This document shows positions 1-6,192 of a stretch of 13,743 nucleotides of DNA, in pieces. Source of the DNA: Blastococcus sp. (GTDB lineage Bacteria > Actinomycetota > Actinomycetes > Mycobacteriales > Geodermatophilaceae); NCBI GenBank assembly GCA_025963345.1, contig JAOPUS010000360.1, positions 1-13,743 of the forward strand, given 5' to 3'. Each line of letters opens with the position of its first letter. The first letter of the stretch is position 1. A program made the position numbers and the translations under genes. Under the pieces are notes generated by a model, which made no database searches, was not told where the DNA came from, and saw nothing but the letters and a program-made list of their open reading frames with translations.

Positions 1-5
1 GACTC

Positions 6-785
6 TCAGCCCCGCCGGTCGGGCAGGCCATGCCGATCGCGGAGGAACGGAAACCGGTCGCGGGTGGTGGCCACCTCGGCGGCGTCGACGTCGGCGAGCA
101 CGATCGTCTCGACGCCGGCCGCCGTCCCCAGCAACTCCCCCATCGGGCTCACGATCCGGCTGTCGCCGACGTGCTCGGTGCCGTCACCCGCCGTCCCCAC
201 CCGGTTGCAGCCGACGACGTAGGCCTGGTTCTCGATCGCCCGCGCCTGCAGCAGCGTCTGCCAGTGGTGGCGGCGCGGGCTCGGCCAGTTCGCCGGCACC
301 AGGTAGACGTCGGTCTCCGGCGCCGCCCGCCAGAAGACGTCGGCGAAGCGCAGGTCGTAACAGATGAAGGGCGTGATCCGCAGGCCCCCGACCTGCACCG
401 TCACCGGCTTCTCGCCCGCACGGAAGCGCTCGTGCTCGCCGGCGTGGGTGAACGGGTGCAGCTTGCGGTAGCGGTGCGTGGTGCCGTCGGGCCCGGCCAG
501 GACGAAGGAGTTGTAGGGCAACTCCTCCCCCGCCGCGATCTCGGGGCACGTGCCGGCGACCCACACCCCGTGCTCGGCGGCCCGGTCGGCGAGGAACTGC
601 GACGACGGGCCGCCCTCGGGCTCACCCATCCCCGGCGTCATCGAGAACCCCGTCGAGAAGGTCTCGGTCAGCAGCACCAGCTCGGCGCCCGCGCCGACGG
701 CCCGCGCCACCTGAGGGACCAGCCGCTCGAAGTTGGCCTCGCGGTCCTCCCACACGATGTCGTGCTGCACCGCGGCGATCCTCAT
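6..785 (-). CDS. Carbon-nitrogen hydrolase (nitrilase superfamily), omega-amidase-like
   Basis: This 259-residue protein is a complete single-domain nitrilase-superfamily amidohydrolase. The Glu-Lys-Cys triad is visible: Glu41 in TETFSTGFSM, Lys108 in RYRKLHPF and Cys142 in FICYDLRF. The TETFSTGFSM and RKLHPF motifs resemble the YafV/Nit2 omega-amidase branch, which hydrolyses 2-oxoglutaramate or 2-oxosuccinamate to the 2-oxoacid plus ammonia. The ATG start overlaps the stop of the upstream aminotransferase gene by four bases (ATGA), which indicates translational coupling. That neighbour supports an omega-amidase role, because transamination with glutamine produces the omega-amide that this enzyme would remove. 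The substrate is inferred from family and context. Another short-chain amide or carbamoyl substrate remains possible. The protein should be cytoplasmic, as no signal peptide is seen. Confidence 0.9.
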   Translation of the reverse strand: MRIAAVQHDIVWEDREANFERLVPQVARAVGAGAELVLLTETFSTGFSMTPGMGEPEGGPSSQFLADRAAEHGVWVAGTCPEIAAGEELPYNSFVLAGPDGTTHRYRKLHPFTHAGEHERFRAGEKPVTVQVGGLRITPFICYDLRFADVFWRAAPETDVYLVPANWPSPRRHHWQTLLQARAIENQAYVVGCNRVGTAGDGTEHVGDSRIVSPMGELLGTAAGVETIVLADVDAAEVATTRDRFPFLRDRHGLPDRRG

Positions 786-1969
786 GCCAGCCTCCTCAAC
801 CGCTCGACGGCCTCCGCGAGCACGTCGTCGCCCTTGCAGAAGGCGAACCGCACCAGGTGCCGGCCCAGGTGCGCGTGCGCCGGGTCGTAGAAGACCACGG
901 TCGGGACGGCGACCACGCCGGCCCGCTCGGGCAACGACCGGCAGAACGCCAGACCGTCGCCGTCGGGCTGCACCGGACGGACGTCGACCGTGGCGAAGTA
1001 GGTGGCCTCCGGGCTGATCACCGGCAGTCCACCCTCGGTCAGGCCCTGCACCAGGACGTCGCGGCGGTACTCGAGGTCACGCGCGACGTGCTCGAAGTAG
1101 CTGTCCGGCAGCACCAGCCCGGCGGCGACCGCGGGCTGGAACGGTCCGGCGTTGACGTAGGTGAGGAACTGCTTCGCGGTGCGGACGGCGGACACCAGGG
1201 CCGCGGGGCCGCAGATCCAGCCGACCTTCCAGCCGGTGACGTTGAAGGTCTTCCCGGCGCTCCCCACGACGAGGGTCCGCTCCCGCATGCCTGGGAGCAC
1301 GGCGATCGACCGGTGGACGGTCCCGCTGAAGACCAGGTGCTCGTAGACCTCGTCGGTGAGCACGATCAGGTCGTGCTCGATGGCCAGGGCGGCGAGGAAC
1401 CGCAACTCCTCGTCGGTGAAGACCTTGCCGGTCGGGTTGTGCGGGGTGTTGAGCAGCAGGATCTTCGCCCGAGGGGTGATCGCCGCGCGGAGCTCCGCCG
1501 GGTCGAACGTCCACGGGCCGGCACCGTCCGGAGGTGGGCGCAGCGGCACCGGCCGGGCGACACCGCCGGCCATCGCGATCCCTGCGGCGTAACAGTCGTA
1601 CATCGGCTCGAACAGCACGACCTCGTCGCCGGTGTCGAGCAGGGCGAGCAGTGCGCCGCTGAGGGCCTCGGTGGCGCCGGCGGTCACCAGCACCTCGTCG
1701 CCGGGGTCGTAGCCGAGGCCGCGGAACCGCTGCACGTGCGCGGCGACCGCCTCGCGGAGCTCCGCCCGGCCCGGGCCGGGCGGGTACTGGTCGGCGGCGG
1801 TGCCGATCGCCGCCCGGGCGACGTCGAGCACCTCCGGCGGGCCCGGGTAGTCGGGGAAGCCCTGCCCGAGGTTGACCGAGCCGGTGGCCACGGCCAGCGC
1901 GCTCATCTCCGCGAAGACCGTCGTCCCGAAGCCCTGCAGCCGGGAGGTCAGGTACGGCGATCGCGTCAT
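782..1969 (-). CDS. PLP-dependent class I/II aminotransferase (methionine/kynurenine/glutamine transaminase-like)
   Basis: This 395-residue protein is a full-length fold-type I aminotransferase. Visible features are the N-terminal LGQGFPDYPGP substrate segment (about residues 34-44), NTPHNPTG with the cofactor-binding Asn178, the Asp206/Tyr209 pair in TDEVYEH, the Schiff-base Lys240 in SAGKTFNVTGWKVGW, and the carboxylate-binding Arg374 in VRFAF. The GKTFNVTGWKVGW block is typical of the YbdL/kynurenine aminotransferase/glutamine transaminase K group. The frame is open far upstream, but that part lies opposite the ribonuclease frame and has no aminotransferase content. The ATG at 1969 is the right start because it overlaps the ribonuclease stop as ATGA. 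The stop overlaps the start of the amidase in the same way. The likely reaction is transfer between methionine or an aromatic amino acid and a 2-oxoacid. Annotation as N-succinyldiaminopimelate aminotransferase (DapC) is an alternative. Confidence 0.93.
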   Translation of the reverse strand: MTRSPYLTSRLQGFGTTVFAEMSALAVATGSVNLGQGFPDYPGPPEVLDVARAAIGTAADQYPPGPGRAELREAVAAHVQRFRGLGYDPGDEVLVTAGATEALSGALLALLDTGDEVVLFEPMYDCYAAGIAMAGGVARPVPLRPPPDGAGPWTFDPAELRAAITPRAKILLLNTPHNPTGKVFTDEELRFLAALAIEHDLIVLTDEVYEHLVFSGTVHRSIAVLPGMRERTLVVGSAGKTFNVTGWKVGWICGPAALVSAVRTAKQFLTYVNAGPFQPAVAAGLVLPDSYFEHVARDLEYRRDVLVQGLTEGGLPVISPEATYFATVDVRPVQPDGDGLAFCRSLPERAGVVAVPTVVFYDPAHAHLGRHLVRFAFCKGDDVLAEAVERLRRLA

Positions 1970-3411
1970 GACGGGGCAGCCAGGGCGAAGCGGATGGTGC
2001 GTGCCACCACGTCCGCCTCCTCGAGGCGCACCCGCACCCGGGTGCCCGGTCGCAGACCCTCGCCCGTGCAACGGCCCCGGACGGCGAGGCCGTCCAGCGC
2101 AACCGTGCCGCGCCCGTCCTCTGCGTCCACCACCACGGCGGAGAACGTCTGCCCGACCCGGCCCTGCAGCAGCCACGCCTCCGTGGCGTCGACGACGGCG
2201 CGCTCGACCTCGCGGGTGCGCCGGTCGGAGGCGGCCATGAGCGCGGGGAGTTCGGGCAGCGCGGCGCGGAGCTCCGGGGCCGGTTCGGCTCCGGCGACGA
2301 GCGCCAGGCAGACCTCCGTCCCGAACCGGTCGACCAGCCGCCGCAGGGGCGCGGTGACGTGGGAGTAGGGCGCCCCGACGCCCGCGTGGCCGGCCTGCGC
2401 GGGCGGAGCTCCGTCGAACGGCGTGTAGGCAGCGCCGCGCAGCAGGGTGACCGCCTCCTCGAGGAAGGCGGCATGGCCGGGCCGGGCGGGGTCCAGCCCC
2501 GCGATCACCACGCCGGGGCCGACGTCGGCAGGCCAGTCGACGCCCAGCGCCGGTGCCAGCAGCCGCAGCCGGGCGACGTCCTCCGGGCGGCCCTGGGGGA
2601 GCGTCCGCAGCACGCCGACCCCACCCTCGAGCATGAGCCCGGCGGCGCACCGCCCGGTGAGCAGGGAGATCTGCGCGTTCCAGCCCTCCACCGGCAGGTC
2701 GCCGCGCAGGAGGAGGGTCCAGCCGCCGCCCGGGGCCGCCTCGACCTCCTGATCCGGCGTGCCCAGCTCGATGGCTCCCCGCTCGGCCGCTCTCCGCTGC
2801 AGCAGCGCACCGATCACCGGCAGCAGCGCGAGGGGCTCGGGCAGCGTCCCGGCGTCGGACTGCGCCTGGACGGCGGGGTAGTCGAGCTGGTCGCGGCTGC
2901 GGACGCGGGCGCGGCGGAGGTCGACCCGGATCGGCTCGCCGTCGGCGTCGAGGTCGATGGTCCACAGCACGGCCGGGCGGAGCTGGTCGGGCAGCAGGCT
3001 CGCCGCGCCCTCGCTGAGCACCGGGGGATGCAGCGGCGTCCGCCGGTCCGGGCTGTAGAGCGTCTGCCCGCGGCGGCGCGCCTCATCATCGAGCGCGCTG
3101 CCCAGCAGCACGAAGGCGCCGACGTCGGCGATGGCATAGCGGACCCGGTAGCCGTCCCCACGGGTGGCGAGGTGCACGGCCTGGTCGAGGTCCCGGCTGC
3201 CGGGCGGGTCGAGCGTCACCAGCGGGACGTCGGTGGCGTCGAGCTCGGGCAGCTGGGGCTCCCGCGCCTGGCGCTCGGCCTCGGCCAGCACGTGCGGCGG
3301 GAACTCCTCGGGGACGTCGAACTCGGCACGGATCGCCGCGAAGTCGGGTCCTGCCCCGGCCTCCGCGGGCCAGTGGGGGACCCGAATGGGGGCGAGCGGC
3401 GAACCTGGCAC
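1966..3411 (-). CDS. RNB-domain (RNase II/R-type) ribonuclease, short actinobacterial form
   Basis: The protein has about 481 residues from the proposed GTG at 3411. The RNB catalytic segment is TLDPPGSRDLDQAVH, with acidic residues Asp68, Asp74 and Asp76. It is followed by YRVRYAIADVGAFV and, nearer the C terminus, YSHVTAPLRRLVD, which carries the conserved arginines. The last 65 or so residues look like an S1/OB-type RNA-binding strand set. It is shorter than E. coli RNase II and lacks the N-terminal cold-shock domains. The role is presumably 3'-to-5' RNA hydrolysis in the cytoplasm. A GTG at 3453 is in frame, but it sits inside a perfect parS-like palindrome and has no ribosome-binding site. 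Homology-like sequence begins only at APIRVPHW, so 3411 is preferred. Neither start has a strong Shine-Dalgarno sequence. The stop overlaps the aminotransferase start by four bases. Confidence 0.88.
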   Translation of the reverse strand: MPGSPLAPIRVPHWPAEAGAGPDFAAIRAEFDVPEEFPPHVLAEAERQAREPQLPELDATDVPLVTLDPPGSRDLDQAVHLATRGDGYRVRYAIADVGAFVLLGSALDDEARRRGQTLYSPDRRTPLHPPVLSEGAASLLPDQLRPAVLWTIDLDADGEPIRVDLRRARVRSRDQLDYPAVQAQSDAGTLPEPLALLPVIGALLQRRAAERGAIELGTPDQEVEAAPGGGWTLLLRGDLPVEGWNAQISLLTGRCAAGLMLEGGVGVLRTLPQGRPEDVARLRLLAPALGVDWPADVGPGVVIAGLDPARPGHAAFLEEAVTLLRGAAYTPFDGAPPAQAGHAGVGAPYSHVTAPLRRLVDRFGTEVCLALVAGAEPAPELRAALPELPALMAASDRRTREVERAVVDATEAWLLQGRVGQTFSAVVVDAEDGRGTVALDGLAVRGRCTGEGLRPGTRVRVRLEEADVVARTIRFALAAPS

Positions 3412-3446
3412 GCCCGCCAGCCTGGCAGACGGCGACGACGTCCGCG

Positions 3447-3460
3447 GTTCCACGTGGAAC
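3447..3460. promoter_or_regulatory. parS-like ParB-binding palindrome, copy 1
   Basis: A perfect 14-bp palindrome, GTTCCACGTGGAAC, lies in the gap between the S4-protein stop and the ribonuclease start. It differs from the actinobacterial parS consensus GTTTCACGTGAAAC only by a symmetrical pair of changes at positions 4 and 11, which keeps the dyad perfect. The identical 14-mer recurs at 11209-11222. It is an inferred ParB centromere site and fits the origin-proximal context of the fha cluster. Confidence 0.72.
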
Positions 3461-3475
3461 GTGCGAGAGGCGGGG

Positions 3476-3691
3476 TCAGCCGATCCGGACGTCCTCCATG
3501 CCCTCCACGGCCACGACGTCCCCGCGGTGCAACTGGCGTCCGCGACGGTCCTCCGGCTCGCCGTTGACCGTGACCGCGCCGGAGAACAAGACGTCCTTCA
3601 CCTGCGCCCCGGTCGGGACGGCGTCGACGAGCTTGAGCAGCTGACCGAGGCGGATGGTGTCCTCGCCCGGGCGGATCTGGATGGTGCGCAC
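3476..3691 (-). CDS. Small RNA-binding S4-domain protein
   Basis: A 71-residue protein that is essentially one S4 RNA-binding domain (about residues 10-65): RLGQLLKLVDAVPTGAQ, then VKDVLFSGAVTVNG, then RRGRQLHRGDVV. This resembles the YbcJ/RlbA-type stand-alone S4 proteins, which are thought to bind structured RNA such as rRNA or tRNA. The frame is open further upstream (ATGs at 3727 and 3793), but those residues overlap the MOSC gene and show no S4 similarity. The GTG at 3691 starts directly with the first S4 strand (RTIQIRPGED). It lies 16 bases after the MOSC stop with a GGGA element upstream. Its position between MOSC and ribonuclease genes suggests co-transcription. A function in RNA metabolism alongside the ribonuclease is only inference. 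Confidence 0.85.
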   Translation of the reverse strand: MRTIQIRPGEDTIRLGQLLKLVDAVPTGAQVKDVLFSGAVTVNGEPEDRRGRQLHRGDVVAVEGMEDVRIG

Positions 3692-3707
3692 GTCGACCAG
3701 TGTCCCG

Positions 3708-4433
3708 TCAGGCCGGTTCGAGGACATCGCCGGTGCGCACCGACCCCGGCCGGTGCACCAGCGCGGCCACCGCGAGGTCCCCGCCGCGCTCACGGTGAAT
3801 CGTCTTCAGCACCGACGTGTCGCGGGCAATACCGCCGGGTTGGGGGCGGGTGACCATGACGCAGCGGGGGATCGGGTCGCCGACGTCGAGGACGGCGTCG
3901 CCCAGCCGCACCTGGGAGCCGATCAGCCCGCCCTCCCCCGCACCTTCGAGCACGACGTTGGCGCGGAACCGCCTGCGGTCCCAGGTGCCGAGCGTGCCGG
4001 TGGTGACGAGTGAGAGGCGCGCACCGGCGTTGTCGTGGAACGCGCCCGGGGCACCCTGGAAGGCGTGCCAGCCGGCTGTCTCGGCAAGGTTGTCGTCGGG
4101 GCTCTCGTACCGCGGCCGACCGGAGGTGCTCCCCGACGGCCGCAGGGTCACCGGGCGGCCGAGCCAGCCGGAGATCGTGTCGTCGTCCGTGGTGACCGCG
4201 CCGTCGGGAAGGACCACCTCGACGCCGCCGTCCGCCCGGAGCCGCGCCGAGCCGAACAGGAGGTCGGGCACGCGGCGAGCGGTCAACCCACAACCGGTCT
4301 CCCGGTCGAAGAGCGCCCACTGCCGATCACCGGCGATGCCCTCCGGCCCGATCTCCGCCGACTCCAGTCGCTCGCCCTGCAGCGACTTCACCGGATAGCG
4401 CCACAGCTCCGTGACACTCATCGGGGCGCGCAT
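3708..4433 (-). CDS. MOSC domain-containing protein (MOSC_N beta-barrel plus MOSC)
   Basis: This 241-residue protein starts with a MOSC_N beta-barrel (MSVTELWRYPVKSLQGE, about residues 5-21, with GPEGIAGDRQWALFD following). It continues with the MOSC domain (about 130-241). The conserved cysteine that ligates molybdenum cofactor in mARC/YcbX relatives is present as Cys191 in GDPIPRCVMVTRPQPGG, after RRFRANVVLE. The family is therefore expected to bind a sulfur-carrying molybdenum cofactor and may reduce N-hydroxylated compounds, but the substrate here is unknown. The ATG at 4433 overlaps the upstream epimerase stop (TGATG), which favours it over the upstream ATG at 4460. An ATG at 4421, four codons further in, is also possible. 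The protein is cytoplasmic with no signal peptide. Confidence 0.9.
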   Translation of the reverse strand: MRAPMSVTELWRYPVKSLQGERLESAEIGPEGIAGDRQWALFDRETGCGLTARRVPDLLFGSARLRADGGVEVVLPDGAVTTDDDTISGWLGRPVTLRPSGSTSGRPRYESPDDNLAETAGWHAFQGAPGAFHDNAGARLSLVTTGTLGTWDRRRFRANVVLEGAGEGGLIGSQVRLGDAVLDVGDPIPRCVMVTRPQPGGIARDTSVLKTIHRERGGDLAVAALVHRPGSVRTGDVLEPA

Positions 4434-5350
4434 CAGGCCGCCGTCCAGGCCAGCGTCCACGTGCCCGACCAGTCGGCGCCGGGCTCGAGGACGAGGAGGT
4501 CAGCGCCGTCGGCCAACGCGTTCGGCGGGCAGGTCATCGGCTCGACGGCCAGGCTGCGGCGCCGCTGGCCCTCCGGCATCCCGTCGGCGCTGTAGAGCTG
4601 CAGCCAGGGCCAGGACTCGTCCACGGCGAGCTCGAGCTCCCCGATCGGTCCGCGCAGCCGCAGCCGGGCCCAGCCGTCGTCGTCGCGCTCGAGATCGGTG
4701 AGCGGAGTGTCGAACGCGCGGTGGCCGATCCGCCCGACGTCCCCGTGGAACCGGTGCCGGGCGCCGGTGGGCAGGCCGCGCTCGGTCTCCAGCACCGTCC
4801 GCGCGGGCACGGTGACTTCGGCGCCGCCGATGCCGCCGTCCTCGTTGGCCCCCACGTGCAGGTACGGGTGCATCCCGACGCCGACCGGCGCGGCCGCGGT
4901 GCCGGCGTTGCGCACCCGGACCGTGACCGCGAGCCGGTCCCCGGTGAGGGCGTAGTCGACGGCGACGGCCAGCCTGAAGGGATAGCCCGGGTGCGGCTCC
5001 ACGGTGGTCCCGACGGTGATCTCGACCGGGCTCCGCTCGAGCACGGACCACGGCTGCCAGGCGACCAGCCCGTGCATCGCATGCGGCTGATCGGGTGAGT
5101 GCAGTTCGAGCTGCAGCTCCCGGCCGCGCCAGTCCCAGCGGCCGTCACGCACCCGGTTGGGCCACGGGACCAGGACGGCGCCGCGCCAGCCCTCGGTGAC
5201 CGCGCCGGCGGGATAGCCGTCGATCACGTCCCAGTCGTCGACGACGAGCCGGCGCAGGCCACCGCCACGGAGGTCGACGGCGAGTCGGGCGTCGCCGGCT
5301 GCGAGCACGACCTCTGTCGGGTCGGTGGACGGCCAGGGGTGCTGCGCCAT
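4433..5350 (-). CDS. Aldose 1-epimerase (galactose mutarotase family)
   Basis: This 305-residue protein has the galactose mutarotase fold. It carries the sugar-binding PWPNRVRDGRW segment (residues 62-72), His93 in HAMHGLV, the catalytic acid His161 in GMHPYL, and the catalytic base Glu270 in LAVEPMTCPPNAL. It would interconvert alpha and beta anomers of aldoses in the cytoplasm. An ATG eight codons upstream (5374) is also in frame, but the ATG at 5350 is preceded by an ideal GGAGGG Shine-Dalgarno sequence at the right spacing. The gene follows the glycosylase-like gene after a 45-base gap, and its stop overlaps the MOSC start by one base. No sugar-transport or catabolic gene lies nearby, so the natural sugar cannot be inferred. 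Confidence 0.92.
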   Translation of the reverse strand: MAQHPWPSTDPTEVVLAAGDARLAVDLRGGGLRRLVVDDWDVIDGYPAGAVTEGWRGAVLVPWPNRVRDGRWDWRGRELQLELHSPDQPHAMHGLVAWQPWSVLERSPVEITVGTTVEPHPGYPFRLAVAVDYALTGDRLAVTVRVRNAGTAAAPVGVGMHPYLHVGANEDGGIGGAEVTVPARTVLETERGLPTGARHRFHGDVGRIGHRAFDTPLTDLERDDDGWARLRLRGPIGELELAVDESWPWLQLYSADGMPEGQRRRSLAVEPMTCPPNALADGADLLVLEPGADWSGTWTLAWTAA

Positions 5351-5395
5351 GGATCCCTCCGGGGTCTGAGTCATGGTCAGCTCACCACAGGCCGG

Positions 5396-6037
5396 TCAGC
5401 CGCCGAGCGGATCCTGGCTCTTCGGCAGCCGCGAGATGCGCACGAGGCCCGCAGCGAACCGCGCCAGGTCGCCGGGCCTGACCAGGTCCGCGAGCCCTTG
5501 GCCGTCGTCGGGCAGGCCGGTGCGCCGGGCACCTGCCCGCGCCCGGTCGTCCAGGTACGGGCGCACCCAGGGCCAGACGGCCTGCACCTCGCGCAGGAAG
5601 ACGGCGGCACCGGTCGGGCCGATGCCCTTGACCTCCTGCAGGAGCGTGGCGGCCCTTTCGACGTCGCCGTCCGCCTCCCCGGCCAGCCCGCGCAGATCGC
5701 CGCCGTAGCGGCCGAGGACGAGCTCGGCCATCTCGTGCAGCTGGGTGGCGGTCCGCTCGTCGTAACGGCGGTAGCCGGCCCGGCCGAGGGCGGCGATCAC
5801 GGCGGGCCGCCTCGCGTCGTGCATGGCCTTGGGCGTGGTCCAGCCCGCCTTGTTCAGCTCGACGGCCGCGGCGACGGCGATGCCGGAGCCGATCCGTGCA
5901 GACAGGAGCTCCGCCAGCACGAGGAGCTGGAACAGCGGCGCGGGGTCGTCCTCGAGGTCGATGCCTGCTTCCTCGGCGAACGTCGTCCCATACCGGTCGA
6001 GCACCGCACGGGCGACGTGTTCGGGAGCGCGGTCCAT
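5396..6037 (-). CDS. Endonuclease III-like HhH-GPD family protein, probably lacking the canonical catalytic residues
   Basis: This 213-residue helical protein carries a helix-hairpin-helix motif, LLQEVKGIGPTGAAVFL (about residues 132-148), in the HhH-GPD DNA glycosylase arrangement. It belongs to the short actinobacterial proteins usually called 'endonuclease'. In E. coli endonuclease III the motif supplies Lys120 (GVGRKTA) and is followed by Asp138 (VDTH). Here the corresponding positions read GIGPTGA and VRPYLD, so the lysine is Thr142 and the Asp position is Arg159, though Asp163/Asp164 are close by. The protein contains no cysteine, so the C-terminal 4Fe-4S cluster is absent. It may bind or flip DNA bases without the classical lyase chemistry. 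The gene heads the minus-strand block and is divergent from the DUF222/HNH gene. The ATG at 6037 is the natural start. Confidence 0.8.
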   Translation of the reverse strand: MDRAPEHVARAVLDRYGTTFAEEAGIDLEDDPAPLFQLLVLAELLSARIGSGIAVAAAVELNKAGWTTPKAMHDARRPAVIAALGRAGYRRYDERTATQLHEMAELVLGRYGGDLRGLAGEADGDVERAATLLQEVKGIGPTGAAVFLREVQAVWPWVRPYLDDRARAGARRTGLPDDGQGLADLVRPGDLARFAAGLVRISRLPKSQDPLGG

Positions 6038-6079
6038 GGTTCGTGTCTACCCTCCGCAGGCTCGATCGCGCCCTCGTGC

Positions 6080-6106
6080 CTGTGGACGGAAGAGCCCTGT
6101 CCACAG
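6080..6106. repeat. Inverted repeat CTGTGGAC/GTCCACAG in a divergent intergenic region
   Basis: Perfect 8-bp arms (6080-6087 and 6099-6106) are separated by 11 bases, between the glycosylase-like gene and the DUF222/HNH gene. The right arm, CTGTCCACA, differs by one base from the actinobacterial DnaA box TTGTCCACA. The left arm read on the minus strand, CCGTCCACA, differs by two. It could bind DnaA or another dimeric regulator, or form an RNA hairpin. The arrangement is seen directly; function is inferred. Confidence 0.45.
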
Positions 6107-6157
6107 CCCCTCTGACCTGCGATTTCTGTCGCATCCGACGACTATTCTTCGCTCATA

Positions 6158-6172
6158 CGTTCGATCGGAACG
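6158..6172. promoter_or_regulatory. Palindrome CGTTC-N5-GAACG upstream of the DUF222/HNH gene
   Basis: The sequence CGTTCGATCGGAACG has perfect 5-bp arms and lies 20 bases before the GTG start of the HNH gene, close to its ribosome-binding site. It may be an operator. It is not a canonical actinobacterial LexA box, because the half-sites are in the opposite order (GTTC first rather than GAAC first). Confidence 0.3.
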
Positions 6173-6192
6173 CTGGGTGGAGGTGGTCGACG

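Noticed and set aside
540..560. GGCACGTGCC palindrome as a third parS site
   Set aside because: It shares only the central CACGTG with parS, lacks the GTT/AAC outer positions, and lies inside the amidase coding sequence.
30..890. Long open frame on the plus strand opposite the amidase gene
   Set aside because: Arg/His/Pro/Val-rich translation with no motif, fully antisense to a gene with a complete catalytic triad. Such shadows are expected at this GC content. Similar frames at 857-2368, 2359-3567, 3164-3853, 5099-6115 and 6142-7479 were dismissed for the same reason.
1970..2965. Apparent 332-residue N-terminal extension of the aminotransferase
   Set aside because: It is a frame shadow of the ribonuclease gene. 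The ATGA overlap at 1966-1969 marks the true boundary, so this is not a fusion.
6158..6172. LexA (SOS) box upstream of the DUF222/HNH gene
   Set aside because: The actinobacterial box is GAAC-N4-GTTC. Here the order is GTTC then GAAC with a five-base spacer, so it does not match.
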